A stretch of 64,000 bases of DNA from Alteromonas sp. 5E99-2 (GCF_017368475.1 NZ_JAFNJE010000008.1:104840-168839), one strand, 5' to 3'; counted from the first letter of the stretch, positions 37,957 to 47,383 are shown. The notes: a model not told the origin generated them from the sequence alone. Program-made: numbers and translations.

Positions 37957-39303
37957 TTATTCTTGAGTTAATTGGTATTTTTCAATACGACGATACAGGG
38001 CTTGACGGCTTAGCCCAAGTTCAGTTGCAGCTCTAGCAATCACCCATTGGTGTTTATCTAAAACGGATTGTAAATTAGTTTTATCATCCAGTTGGCTGTT
38101 GTTTGATGTGTTAGTATTCAATATAAAATGCTCAGGTAATAATATATCGTTGCTACAAAGCACCATAGCGCGCTGACATTGATTTTCTAATTCTCTGACA
38201 TTACCAGACCAAGGCTGTTGAATTAATAGCTGTTCGGTTTCTGTGGCTAAGGTATGGCTTCCAGATACAAAATGACGGGCAAGTGGGACAATGTCGTCTT
38301 TGCGCTCACATAAAGGGGGTAAATTTAATTCCACGACATTAAGTCGGTAATATAAATCTTCTCGGAATGTTCCGTTTTTAATTGCTTGGGGTAGGTCACT
38401 ATTGGTAGCGCTGATCACGCGAACATTAACGCTAGTCGTCTCACTTGAGCCAACACGTTCAAATTGTCCAGTTTGTAGCACTCGTAGTAGTTTCATTTGT
38501 CCGGCAAGAGACAAGTTACCAATTTCATCTAAAAATAAAGTACCACCGTCAGCTGCTTCAAAACGTCCTACTCGTGCTGCGGTTGCACCTGTGTAAGCGC
38601 CTTTTTCTGCACCAAATAACTCCGCTTCCATTAGTTCATTGGCAAGTGCGCCCATGTTAACTTTGATAAAAGGTTTTGCACTTCTGGCTGAATGTTGATG
38701 AATATAATCAGCAATGCGCTCTTTTCCACTCCCATTTGGGCCTGTAATAAGTGCACTTATTTCACTGTCAGCAATTCTTTTAGCCATTGCCGTGAGCTGT
38801 TTCATTGGCGGACTTTCAACAATAAATGATGACGAGTTAACTTTCGAACTGGATGCGGATTTAGGTGCAGAACGTTCTAAATTAGTATTGGCCTTGGCCT
38901 TGTCACTAGCGGATGTTCCATTTTTTTCAGCAGCGCTGATAGATTCTGCGATAATATTTAATAGTTTTTCATCATTCCATGGTTTAGGTAAATAATCCGC
39001 AGCGCCTGATTTTACTAATTCAATTGCGGTTTCTAGCTGGCTCCATGCAGTGATCACAATAATAGGTGTATTTGGGACAACGTCTTTTAATTGATAAAAA
39101 AGAGACTTTCCTTCATCGCCAGAGGTGGTTCCTTGGCTAAAATTCATGTCTTGAATAATTAAGTCGAGGCGTTGATTTTGGGCGGCGAATACTGCAGCTT
39201 TTAACGTATTCGCTGTGATCACATCGTAGTTGTGTAAGCTGAGTAACAAGTCTAAAGCGTCTAAAATATCAGGATTGTCATCCACTACTAATATGCGCTT
39301 CAT
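37957..39303 (-). CDS. Sigma-54-dependent response regulator
   Basis: Protein of 448 residues with three parts: a receiver domain (VVDDNPDILDALDLLL, phospho-acceptor Asp in IIQDMNF, Lys in YLPKPWN), an AAA+ domain (GPNGSGKERIA as a modified Walker A, GAYTGATAARVGRFEAA with GAYTGA in place of GAFTGA, GGTLFLDEIG), and a C-terminal Fis-type helix-turn-helix (ARAATELGLSRQALYRRIEKY). It is the activator partner of the kinase directly downstream. The sigma-54 promoter and palindromic sites ahead of the efflux operon at 44025-44150 are the likely target. Confidence 0.92.
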   Translation of the reverse strand: MKRILVVDDNPDILDALDLLLSLHNYDVITANTLKAAVFAAQNQRLDLIIQDMNFSQGTTSGDEGKSLFYQLKDVVPNTPIIVITAWSQLETAIELVKSGAADYLPKPWNDEKLLNIIAESISAAEKNGTSASDKAKANTNLERSAPKSASSSKVNSSSFIVESPPMKQLTAMAKRIADSEISALITGPNGSGKERIADYIHQHSARSAKPFIKVNMGALANELMEAELFGAEKGAYTGATAARVGRFEAADGGTLFLDEIGNLSLAGQMKLLRVLQTGQFERVGSSETTSVNVRVISATNSDLPQAIKNGTFREDLYYRLNVVELNLPPLCERKDDIVPLARHFVSGSHTLATETEQLLIQQPWSGNVRELENQCQRAMVLCSNDILLPEHFILNTNTSNNSQLDDKTNLQSVLDKHQWVIARAATELGLSRQALYRRIEKYQLTQE

Positions 39304-39355
39304 TTCTGTTATTCCTGTTTTTATTATCGTTACATTATTAATGTGTTATTTAACT

Positions 39356-39390
39356 AAAAAGTGACTATTGTTACTCAACAGCCACTTTTT
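39356..39390 (-). terminator. Intrinsic terminator of the efflux operon
   Basis: On the minus strand, 15-base arms AAAAAGTGGCTGTTG / CAATAGTCACTTTTT pair with two G-T wobbles around a five-base loop, ending in a T-run. It lies just after the last permease gene and before the sigma-54 regulator gene, so the regulator pair has its own transcript. Confidence 0.8.
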
Positions 39391-39404
39391 AAATTTCTTA
39401 TATA

Positions 39405-40646
39405 TTACAATGTTCTAGTTGCAATAACGGGTGGTATTTTTGTTGTTTTATAAGCGGGTAACCAAGTGGCTAATGAACCTGCTATCAATACAACTAACAC
39501 CGCCAATATATATAATATTATGTTTGGTTTATCGATATTAATCACTTGTGATAGCGCTATATTCAAACCTACCATGGTGGCGATACCAAGCAAGCTTGCC
39601 CCTAATGTCAACATCCAGTTTTCACTAAATACATAAAGCATAACATCTTTTTTACGTGCGCCAAGGGCACGACGAATGCCAATAAACTTACGTTGTTGGG
39701 TAACATGAAAATGGGCATGAGCGAAACTGCTTACTACGGTTACTAAAATCATTAATAAAGATAGCACCGCAAAAAGGTTAGCTAAACCAGTATCTTGGCT
39801 GTAAAACGTCTCTAGGTGTTCTGACATGCTTCTAATTGTAAGAATATCACGCTCTGGCTGAACTCCCAAAATGGTATCGCGTAACTTTTCTTTAACTTGT
39901 TCTATTTTCCCTAGCTCTACACGTATTAAATAGTTTTGTGGGAAGTCAGCTCGTGCAAACATAAAATTACCAAAGAATGCAAAGTGTTTTGCTGGCCCTG
40001 TTAATGTCGGGCCAACAACAAAATCTTTAGCAATTCCTACAACTCGCCCGTTGTTTGTTAATTCACCTATAGCTGATTTATTTGGGAAAACGGCTTTAGC
40101 GGTAGATTCTGTTAGAACGATATTTTGCTCTATATCATCTAGATTTTTATCGGGATTATAGTAATCGTCAGTTATGTCATCGGCATCTGTTAAACCTCGA
40201 CCTTCTATAATTCTAACGCCAAGATTATCCAGTCCAATTTTGCTGCTATAAAACTGCGGAACATATTGTAATTCTCTTGGTAAAACGGCGTCGTCCGGAA
40301 AATCAGCTGCTTGCAAATTACCATTCCAGCCGCCTCTTTGAATTGGCAATTGGTTATAATGTGCAGCGCTTATTACGCCATCTAATTCAGAAATTTTTGC
40401 AATGTCTTGTTGAATAATAGATCGCGCATAGTTGTTGTCTCTAAATGCGCCCGATGTTGGGATTAAACTCACTGAAATTAGCTGATCTACATCAAACATG
40501 AAAGGTTTGTTTAACTTTTCGATGGCTGAATTGGTTAAAATCACGGTATTAACCATTAAACCTATTGTTAAGCTGAGTTGTAATAATAATAAGCCAGTGG
40601 CGAATTTACGTAATCGCAATGATTTAAATAACGCTTTAATACTCAT
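39405..40646 (-). CDS. ABC exporter permease, FtsX/MacB type (second)
   Basis: Protein of 413 residues with one N-terminal membrane segment (about 17-38), a long periplasmic domain (to about residue 280) and three C-terminal membrane segments: the MacB-type four-segment layout without an ATPase domain. The FtsX core is clear (VTQQRKFIGIRRALGARKKDV, near 315-335). It pairs with the second permease and the ATPase upstream. It starts nine bases after that permease and is the last gene before the terminator. Confidence 0.85.
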   Translation of the reverse strand: MSIKALFKSLRLRKFATGLLLLQLSLTIGLMVNTVILTNSAIEKLNKPFMFDVDQLISVSLIPTSGAFRDNNYARSIIQQDIAKISELDGVISAAHYNQLPIQRGGWNGNLQAADFPDDAVLPRELQYVPQFYSSKIGLDNLGVRIIEGRGLTDADDITDDYYNPDKNLDDIEQNIVLTESTAKAVFPNKSAIGELTNNGRVVGIAKDFVVGPTLTGPAKHFAFFGNFMFARADFPQNYLIRVELGKIEQVKEKLRDTILGVQPERDILTIRSMSEHLETFYSQDTGLANLFAVLSLLMILVTVVSSFAHAHFHVTQQRKFIGIRRALGARKKDVMLYVFSENWMLTLGASLLGIATMVGLNIALSQVINIDKPNIILYILAVLVVLIAGSLATWLPAYKTTKIPPVIATRTL

Positions 40647-40655
40647 AATGCTGCC

Positions 40656-41945
40656 TTATTTTAACGTGGTTGAAAGTGGTGTTTTACAAGAGCGAATTAG
40701 CGGGTAAAACATACTTATGAATGAGGTAACAAGCGCAATACCAATACCTATCAATATTAGTGTTGTGTCTATGTCGCTGGTTCTTTGAATACTTGGAAAG
40801 AGTTCAATGGAGATTTGTAAAAATAACCAACCAAATAATAATGAAAATACAGCACAACACATTCCAACCAATAAACTTTCGACTAAACCTTGGTAAAACA
40901 CATCTTTAATTCTGGCGCCAACAGCACGTCTTAAACCGGTTTCAAAACGAGCACTATGATAACGAGCTAATAGCAAGCTACTGGCATTAAAAATACACAC
41001 GATTAAGAATAGAGAAGTGGCTAAGCCAAATGCCAACATGCGTTCATCCACTACCGATTGATATGTTAACCATTGATTTACATCTAATAACCGATTGTTG
41101 TTAGCACGTAAGTATTCACCTTGTTCTTTACGGTGTTGTGAGTAATTATCAAGATATTGTTGCATCTCTTGTTTTTGTTCAGGTGTGTCCAACTGAACGT
41201 ATGCTTGAATAAAAAATCCATTTTTCCCTCGATTATCAGATACCGTAGCAATATGTTCAGTGGCTGAGCTTCTTACGTCCACAGACCATTCATGATCCAT
41301 TGCTGTTTCTATAGGTGCAAAAATATCATCTGCAGAAGAAAATGCTTGTTCATAAGCTGCGTTATAAAAATTGGGCTTTAATTTCCAAGGTTTTAATACG
41401 CCCACAATTTCAAAAGGTGTGCCATCAATCTCAAGTATTTTTCCAACACTATTTTCACCCGCAAAAACCTGTTGATTAAGTTGGTTACTGATAACGAGCT
41501 GTTTGGCACGATCTTGTTGCCAGCTACCGCCAAATTCGAACGGTGCATCAGTTAAAGGAAAAAAGCCCTGAGTTGTCGCTCGTACTTTTGCTTTATGGCG
41601 AGCAAGGCTTGTTGATTCAGAATCTCTTACATAAACCTGAGATTGATAATGCACCATGGTATGCGTTGCGATGTCATTTTTTAAGAGGTGCATCGCATCG
41701 TCATAACGCATAATTTCCAATAGCTCTGCATCTGGATTATCATTTGGCCAAATGTTTAGTGAGACATTAAATATTTTGTTACTTTTATGTGGAATAGGGT
41801 CCGCTGACATAGATTTAATAATGGCGATATTAGCCAAAAATACACCAACGCCCACCGCTAAAGTTGAGATCATTAATGTAAAAAATAATTTGTTGCGAAT
41901 TAAATTTCGCACACTTAATTTTAAATAGTAGTTAAACATTTCCAT
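40656..41945 (-). CDS. ABC exporter permease, FtsX/MacB type (first)
   Basis: Protein of 429 residues with an N-terminal membrane segment (about 19-42), a large periplasmic MacB-like domain and three further segments from about residue 310. ARFETGLRRAVGARIKDVFY is the FtsX motif region. It differs from the second permease, so the exporter would be a heterodimer. It follows the ATPase gene by nine bases. Confidence 0.85.
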   Translation of the reverse strand: MEMFNYYLKLSVRNLIRNKLFFTLMISTLAVGVGVFLANIAIIKSMSADPIPHKSNKIFNVSLNIWPNDNPDAELLEIMRYDDAMHLLKNDIATHTMVHYQSQVYVRDSESTSLARHKAKVRATTQGFFPLTDAPFEFGGSWQQDRAKQLVISNQLNQQVFAGENSVGKILEIDGTPFEIVGVLKPWKLKPNFYNAAYEQAFSSADDIFAPIETAMDHEWSVDVRSSATEHIATVSDNRGKNGFFIQAYVQLDTPEQKQEMQQYLDNYSQHRKEQGEYLRANNNRLLDVNQWLTYQSVVDERMLAFGLATSLFLIVCIFNASSLLLARYHSARFETGLRRAVGARIKDVFYQGLVESLLVGMCCAVFSLLFGWLFLQISIELFPSIQRTSDIDTTLILIGIGIALVTSFISMFYPLIRSCKTPLSTTLK

Positions 41946-41954
41946 GATAACTCC

Positions 41955-42668
41955 TTAACTTTTAACAACAATAGAGGCGTTTTCATGGGCTGGTGCATAA
42001 ACGCTATGGTCGGTAATTTGTCCATCAATAACTTGAATGTTACGGCCTACGGCACGTGCTTGATCCGGGTCGTGCGTTACCATAATAATGGTGCTACCAG
42101 CTTCGTTTAATGTGTGTAGTAGCTCCATAACTTGGCGCGCCATTAATGAGTCAAGGTTACCTGTTGGTTCGTCGGCTAGTAATATTTTAGGTTCACCCGC
42201 GAGTGCTCTTGCAATGGCAACACGTTGTTGCTGACCACCAGATAATTGACTAGGAAGGTAGTTAACACGGCTCGCTAGCCCAACTTGCTCTAAAGCATCA
42301 TTAATAAGGTGTTTTCTTTTTGCAGCACTAAAGCCACGGTAGCGTAATGGCATATCAATATTGTCAAAAAGATTAAAGTCGGGAATGAGATTATAGTTTT
42401 GAAAAATAAAGCCAATTTTCTCATTACGTAAGCGCGATAAATTATCGTCGTTTAACCCTTGGATATTTACACCGTCAAGTTCGTAGCTACCTTGGTCAAA
42501 GCCATCTAATAAGCCTGCTATATTTAAAAATGTTGACTTACCTGATCCAGAAGGCCCGGTTACAGCCACAAACTCACCTTCTTTTACCTCTAAATTAAAG
42601 TCGCGTAATGCATGAGTTTGGATAGTATCGCTACGATAAATTCGGCTAATGTTTTTCATGTTAAGCAT
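41955..42668 (-). CDS. ABC exporter ATP-binding protein, MacB/LolD type
   Basis: Protein of 237 residues with Walker A GPSGSGKST, Q-loop FIFQNYNLIPDF, signature LSGGQQQRVAIARAL, Walker B ILLADEPTGNLD and H-loop VTHD. This motif set is characteristic of the LolD/MacB family that exports lipoproteins, peptides or antibiotics without crossing as a channel. It lies between the adaptor and permease genes of the operon. Confidence 0.92.
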   Translation of the reverse strand: MLNMKNISRIYRSDTIQTHALRDFNLEVKEGEFVAVTGPSGSGKSTFLNIAGLLDGFDQGSYELDGVNIQGLNDDNLSRLRNEKIGFIFQNYNLIPDFNLFDNIDMPLRYRGFSAAKRKHLINDALEQVGLASRVNYLPSQLSGGQQQRVAIARALAGEPKILLADEPTGNLDSLMARQVMELLHTLNEAGSTIIMVTHDPDQARAVGRNIQVIDGQITDHSVYAPAHENASIVVKS

Positions 42669-42713
42669 ATCTATAGTCCTAAATTAATTTGTGTTTTATA
42701 TTCAAAGATACTT

Positions 42714-43985
42714 TTATTCGTGTAGAGATATTTGTGTGTGTGTTTGAAACGCTTCTGAAGATGAAATTATGATTTCGTCACCAGCTTTTAACCCTGATGT
42801 AATTTCAACAAAATCAACGCTTTGAGAACCAATTGATATTGGAGCTTTTTGAGCACTGTTGTCGGTAACAATATAAGCGGCTTTACCAGCATGGCTACTT
42901 AAAAAACCACCGCGTTTAACCATTAGTACATTGTCTTTTTTCTCAAATTCGATACGAGCATTAAGACGTTGGTTTTGGCGTAACTGGATATCAGCAACAT
43001 TATCAACAGATACCCTTACCGCGACTTGGCTGTCTTTAATTTCTGGTGAAATTGAAATAACCTTTCCTATCAGTGGTTTGCCTGCAATTTTAATTTGCAC
43101 ATCTAAGCCAAGGCCTAAATCATCAGCGTAAAATTCAGGAACATTTAACTCTGCTTCATATTGGCTTAAATCAACAATGGTCATAATAGGTTGCGTATTT
43201 GCAACGCGTTCTTTCTTTTGAACCAACCAATTACCAACAACACCATCTACAGGCGCTTTAATGTCTAGAAGTTCAACTCGACGCTGTAATTCATCAACAA
43301 TAAGTTGCTGACTTTTAACAAAAAACTGTCTTGTTTGACTTTCAAATGCTAAACGCTTTTTAGATAAATCAACGCGTTTTTGGGCATGTTTAAGCAGTAA
43401 CTCGCTTTCCGTTTTTGTATCTTGTTTGGTAACCAGCTCTAATTCACTTATTACTTTTTTGTCAAAAGATAATTCAGCACGAGTTAATTCTCTAACACTT
43501 GCGTTATAAGTTATTTTCGCGCTATCAAGGCTGCGCTCTAAATCGAGTAATGCTTCATTATCACTTAGTTCACCGCGGCTAGATTCTATTTTTAAACGCT
43601 CTAAGGTTGCTCTTGCTTGTTTTACTGTTGACTGTAACTCTGGACTTAAAATAGAAGCGACAATCGTCCCTTTTTTTACTACATCACCGGGCTTAGCGAA
43701 TAAACTTACTTGCCCAGCTTCAGAGCTATAAAGTGTCGGAGCATTTGCCGCTACTAATTTTCCACTTACTGCAACATCTCTGATTAAGGTTCCTTTAAAT
43801 ACTTTTGCTCGGCTAATTGTGTTTGCTTCAATGCTTGGTACACCACCCATCCATTGATTCAGAGTTGGTAAGCCTAGCCATGTTATGGCAATAACAACTA
43901 ATGAGCCGATTGTGATTTTTTTCCACGGTTTGTTGTTAACGCTTTTACTGATAACTTCATCTTGTCCGCTAGTATTATTGATCAT
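42714..43985 (-). CDS. Periplasmic adaptor, MacA/HlyD type
   Basis: Protein of about 423 residues from the ATG at 43985; the frame runs upstream to a TTG at 44009, which would lie only four bases inside the predicted transcript. One N-terminal membrane segment (about 26-46) is followed by a lipoyl half (TLYSSEAGQVSLFAKPGDVV), a long helical hairpin (about 95-215), the second lipoyl half (IKAPVDGVVGNWLV) and a beta-barrel. Such adaptors link an inner-membrane exporter to an outer-membrane TolC channel. It is the first gene of the operon driven by the sigma-54 promoter. Confidence 0.88.
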   Translation of the reverse strand: MINNTSGQDEVISKSVNNKPWKKITIGSLVVIAITWLGLPTLNQWMGGVPSIEANTISRAKVFKGTLIRDVAVSGKLVAANAPTLYSSEAGQVSLFAKPGDVVKKGTIVASILSPELQSTVKQARATLERLKIESSRGELSDNEALLDLERSLDSAKITYNASVRELTRAELSFDKKVISELELVTKQDTKTESELLLKHAQKRVDLSKKRLAFESQTRQFFVKSQQLIVDELQRRVELLDIKAPVDGVVGNWLVQKKERVANTQPIMTIVDLSQYEAELNVPEFYADDLGLGLDVQIKIAGKPLIGKVISISPEIKDSQVAVRVSVDNVADIQLRQNQRLNARIEFEKKDNVLMVKRGGFLSSHAGKAAYIVTDNSAQKAPISIGSQSVDFVEITSGLKAGDEIIISSSEAFQTHTQISLHE

Positions 43986-44023
43986 GGTTTTTTCAAATTT
44001 CTTAAACAATATACTTAAGATAA

Positions 44024-44039
44024 AGCGAGAGTTGTGCCA
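44024..44039 (-). promoter_or_regulatory. Sigma-54 promoter of the efflux operon
   Basis: On the minus strand TGGCACAACTCTCGCT matches the sigma-54 consensus TGGCAC-N5-TTGC(A/T) with GG and GC exactly 12 bases apart; only one T of TTGC differs. The predicted start of transcription is near 44013, 28 bases before the ATG at 43985. Confidence 0.8.
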
Positions 44040-44092
44040 AATTTGTAACTAATTGTTTTATATTCATAATTTTTGTTTTTGGATTTTAAAAG

Positions 44093-44149
44093 TGTCCGTT
44101 CGGACAGGTGGAAGTGTCCGTACAGTGTCCGTTTTTACTGAGTGGACAG
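44093..44149 (-). promoter_or_regulatory. Upstream activator sites for the sigma-54 regulator
   Basis: A perfect palindrome TGTCCG-TT-CGGACA lies at 44093-44106, about 80 bases upstream of the predicted transcription start. The half-site TGTCCG repeats at 44115 and 44126, and a further half-site on the opposite strand lies near 44143-44149 (GTGGACA). A cluster of palindromic sites 80-135 bases upstream is the classic enhancer layout for sigma-54 activators. Confidence 0.72.
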
Positions 44150-44378
44150 TGAATAAAAAAGGAAAGGGAAATTTGTGTTGTAATGTCGGTTTTCGTTCAA
44201 TAGATAAGGTGTGAATTTTACTAAAATGCAATCCACATATTGATGAGTGCAAGCGAAGGCGCTTATTCTGGTTTGTTGGTGTCGGATGATTTAAGATTAA
44301 ACTGGCAGCTAATTCGCTAAGGAAGCAGTTTAACGCGAAGTCTGTACTGTTTTAAAAATAGAATGAAAAGAGCGTGTT

Positions 44379-44843
44379 ATGAAATATTGGTTATTCAAAA
44401 CAGAGCCCGATGCATTTGGTATTGATGATTTGGCAAATATGCCTAATCAAACCGAGCATTGGGATGGGATCCGCAATTACCAAGCAAGAAACTTTTTGCG
44501 AGATGATATTGCCGTGGGAGATTTAGTATTTCTTTACCACTCTAGTTGTAAACAAGTGGGTATTGTTGGGTTAGCTGAAGTGACTAGAGCAGGGTATCCA
44601 GATCACACTCAATTTGACCCAGAGGCAAAATATTATGATCCCAAATCTTCAACAGATAAGCCTCGCTGGTACATGGTTGATATTCGTTTGAAAGAGAAGT
44701 TTCCTCAATTACTGTCGTTACAAGCAGTTAAAGCGATGGAAGAAATAACGGACATTGGTTTAGTTAAAAAGGGCCACAGGTTATCTATTATGCCAGTGGC
44801 CGAACATGAATTTGAAATCTTGCTACAGCGTTGTAAAGGGTAA
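44379..44843 (+). CDS. EVE domain protein
   Basis: Protein of 154 residues made up entirely of an EVE domain (YTH/PUA-like fold): KYWLFKTEPDAFGIDDL at the start, HWDGIRNYQARNFLRDDI and GDLVFLYHSS. EVE domains bind modified bases in nucleic acids; the stand-alone bacterial form has no fixed role. It is convergent with the ankyrin gene, with 11 bases between stops. In the 369 bases from 44010 to 44378 the only features seen are the sigma-54 promoter and activator sites. Confidence 0.9.
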   Translation: MKYWLFKTEPDAFGIDDLANMPNQTEHWDGIRNYQARNFLRDDIAVGDLVFLYHSSCKQVGIVGLAEVTRAGYPDHTQFDPEAKYYDPKSSTDKPRWYMVDIRLKEKFPQLLSLQAVKAMEEITDIGLVKKGHRLSIMPVAEHEFEILLQRCKG

Positions 44844-44854
44844 ATCTCTTTCAA

Positions 44855-45436
44855 TTATTGAGGCCCTTCAACATAGGGAGTCAACTTTTCCGCTAACTCG
44901 TAATTGCCTTGGCTCAGGGCGATATCAACGAGGTTGTTACCCGAAGCGTCTTTTGTACCTAAATTCGCACCTGCTTGGCTTAATTCATTAAGGGTCTCGG
45001 TTCTATTAAATAAAGTGGCAAACATTGCGGCAGTTTGTCCATTTTCATTTTTCTGATCTACGTCACAATCGGCTTGAATAAGCGCTTTTATCGCACCAAA
45101 ATTGCCTTTAAATATTGCACCCATCAATGCTGTGTTACCTGAATTATCCTTTTGGCAAGGGTTCGCATCAGTTTGCTTTAATAAGTAATTTACGGCCTCA
45201 GTTTCTCCGTGGTATGCGGCTAGTATCAAAGCGCTATAGCCCTTTTTGTCGGTGACATCGGGGCTTAATCCTGCATCGTAAAAGGCACTAAGTGTTGGGA
45301 TGTCACCTTGTCGAGCTGCGTCAAAATACAAGGTTTGTAGCGCATCTTCATTGGTTTGTGCATGGCCTGTAAAAGTGGCGCTAACTAGTATAAATAGGGC
45401 AAGGATTTTTAATGATTTGGTTACTAAGGCTTTCAT
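44855..45436 (-). CDS. ankB: Periplasmic ankyrin-repeat protein, AnkB-like
   Basis: Protein of 193 residues with a signal peptide (about 1-26, ending GHA-QT). About five ankyrin repeats follow (for example GYSALILAAYHGETEAVNYLL and GNTALMGAIFKGNFGAIKAL). It lies 69 bases downstream of a catalase gene that also has a signal peptide. In Pseudomonas aeruginosa the periplasmic AnkB next to katB is needed for full catalase activity, so the same role is likely here. A hairpin with a T-run separates the two genes. Confidence 0.85.
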   Translation of the reverse strand: MKALVTKSLKILALFILVSATFTGHAQTNEDALQTLYFDAARQGDIPTLSAFYDAGLSPDVTDKKGYSALILAAYHGETEAVNYLLKQTDANPCQKDNSGNTALMGAIFKGNFGAIKALIQADCDVDQKNENGQTAAMFATLFNRTETLNELSQAGANLGTKDASGNNLVDIALSQGNYELAEKLTPYVEGPQ

Positions 45437-45450
45437 ACTTGTTCCTTTTT

Positions 45451-45485
45451 AAAAAGCTAATGACACGGAGGTTTGTGTCATTAGC
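45451..45485 (-). terminator. Hairpin terminator/attenuator between catalase and ankB
   Basis: On the minus strand perfect 11-base arms GCTAATGACAC / GTGTCATTAGC around an eight-base loop are followed by TTTTT. The ankB start and its AAGGAAC ribosome binding site lie just beyond. It should end most catalase transcripts and let some through to ankB. Confidence 0.8.
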
Positions 45486-45505
45486 GATAAGGTTAAATGA
45501 ATGGA

Positions 45506-47116
45506 TTAGAAATCTTGTCTGTACGCGATACGGTTATAACCATCTGCTACTTTCTTTGCGTGTTTCTCTCTTTGTGCTTGCGCATCAAGTAGCTGCTTGG
45601 CGACGATTTTTACTTTACGCAATGGAGCATTAGCTTCTTTCGCTACCGCTTTTCCATAATTAACATCTGCGTTATACATGTAAGCGCTGATGATGACTCT
45701 GATTTCCTCTTCTGGCACACCTGCCAAGGCTGAACCTAAGTTTTCAATAAGGTGTTGCTGCTCAACTTTACTGAACGAGCGGAATTTCTCTCCTGCTTGG
45801 GCAAAATTGCGTTGCTTGTAGAAAGGCGCTTGTTGCGTAGTACCAGCCAGTGGGGTTTGTGCATATTTAAATTGATTGTCATCATTTAAATCCAAACGGC
45901 GGCTAGGCTGATAATTCACATCGCGCTTGCTGTTTGTAGTACGCAATTGACCGTGTTGCTCGTGGTTGTTAATGCTTGCATTACGAGGCGCATTGATTGG
46001 AATGCGGTATGCATTTGTACCAATTCTGTAGCGCTGAGTGTCAGCATATGAAAACAAACGACCTTGCAACATTCTGTCTTCAGACGGCTCTATTCCCGGT
46101 ATTAAATTACTTGGTGCAAAAGCCGACTGTTCCGTTTCTTCAAAGAAGTTATCAGGTACGCGATTAAGCGTTAATTTACCTATCTTTCTTGCCGGAATTA
46201 ACGACTCAGGCCAGATTTTTGTAGTATCTAGTGGATTAAACTCAAAATCATCAAGTTGCTCTGGCTCCATAGTTTGTAGATATAAATCCCAAGTTGCCGA
46301 TTCGCCATTTTTGCCAATGCGAGTGTAGATATCCGTTGTCATTGGCTGGAAGTCTATGCCTTGCATTTCTTGTGCTTCTTGAGCGGTAAAGTTCTTCACA
46401 CCTTGGTTGGTTTTCCAAGTTAGCTTAAAGTACTTTACTTGTCCTTTTTCGTTGACGAATTTAAAAGCGTGAACACTAGAACCATCCATATTTAGATAAC
46501 TTTTTGGGGTTCCCATATCTGAAAATAAATGAGTCAACATGTGAGTCGCTTCAGGAATGTGGGAGAAAAAATCGAATACACGGGACGCATCTTGAGCATT
46601 GGTAACCGGAGATGGCTTTAAACTATGAACCATATCGGGAAACTTAATTGCATCTCGTATAAAGAAGATTGGGAAGTTGTTTCCAACTAAATCCCAGTTA
46701 CCTTGTTCGGTGTAAAATTTCACTGCGAAGCCACGAGGGTCACGCAGTGTTTCTGGTGATTGGTGACCGTGAATAACGGCTGAGAAGCGCACGAAAACAT
46801 CGGTTTTTTTGTTTTCACCTTGAAACGGTGCGGCAACCGTGATGTCGGAAAGATCTACGTAATTCTCATAGTAACCGTGCACACCTGTACCTCTTGCATG
46901 CACAACGCGCTCTGGAACACGTTCACGGTCGAATGCTGCAAGCTTTTCAATTAGGTGACTGTCTTGAAGTAATACTGGGCCCCATGGGCCGGCCGTTTGA
47001 GAATTTTGGTTGTCGCCTACGGGCGCGCCATTTTGACGAGTAAGTGTATCTGCACTTGCTGTACTTGCTAAGCCGAAAAGGGTGGCTGCAATAATTAGTG
47101 AATTCTTTAATTTCAT
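45506..47116 (-). CDS. katB: Exported catalase, KatB-like
   Basis: Protein of 536 residues with a signal peptide (about 1-22, ASTASA-DT), so it is predicted to be periplasmic. Catalase hallmarks are RVVHARGTG with the catalytic His, [17 protein letters not shown] with the Asn, and RLFSYADTQRYRIG with the heme-binding Tyr. It decomposes hydrogen peroxide. A GGAGAG ribosome binding site precedes the ATG. It forms a unit with the ankyrin gene downstream, parallel to the cytoplasmic catalase-ankyrin module near 58-60 kb. Confidence 0.93.
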   Translation of the reverse strand: MKLKNSLIIAATLFGLASTASADTLTRQNGAPVGDNQNSQTAGPWGPVLLQDSHLIEKLAAFDRERVPERVVHARGTGVHGYYENYVDLSDITVAAPFQGENKKTDVFVRFSAVIHGHQSPETLRDPRGFAVKFYTEQGNWDLVGNNFPIFFIRDAIKFPDMVHSLKPSPVTNAQDASRVFDFFSHIPEATHMLTHLFSDMGTPKSYLNMDGSSVHAFKFVNEKGQVKYFKLTWKTNQGVKNFTAQEAQEMQGIDFQPMTTDIYTRIGKNGESATWDLYLQTMEPEQLDDFEFNPLDTTKIWPESLIPARKIGKLTLNRVPDNFFEETEQSAFAPSNLIPGIEPSEDRMLQGRLFSYADTQRYRIGTNAYRIPINAPRNASINNHEQHGQLRTTNSKRDVNYQPSRRLDLNDDNQFKYAQTPLAGTTQQAPFYKQRNFAQAGEKFRSFSKVEQQHLIENLGSALAGVPEEEIRVIISAYMYNADVNYGKAVAKEANAPLRKVKIVAKQLLDAQAQREKHAKKVADGYNRIAYRQDF

Positions 47117-47383
47117 TTTTACTCTCCAGTAAACGTTTTGCCTAATACGCGAGTCGTATTTTTTAGAGGCCTTGGTTTTGGCTAAGTGCAGTATGGAGAA
47201 TTAGAGTTGATCAATAAAACTGTTAAATTAGATTGATTTAATCTTATTTTTGGATTGGATGGTTTTTTTGTTTAATTTCGTGTCGATTAGTTACTGAGAC
47301 TACTCGATACGAATTATTCATTTGATGCACTAGCCGTCAGTAGTGATGACCTTGATAAGTTCACTGAGGGCGCTACTGCTTTG

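Noticed and set aside
44064..44252. Minus-strand open frame of 62 residues upstream of the adaptor gene
   Set aside because: It lies across the sigma-54 activator sites and has no family likeness or ribosome binding site.
44160..44378. Structured RNA such as 6S RNA before the EVE gene
   Set aside because: Only weak pairing is visible and no recognisable 6S bubble; the usual neighbours zapA and the cyclo-ligase gene are absent.
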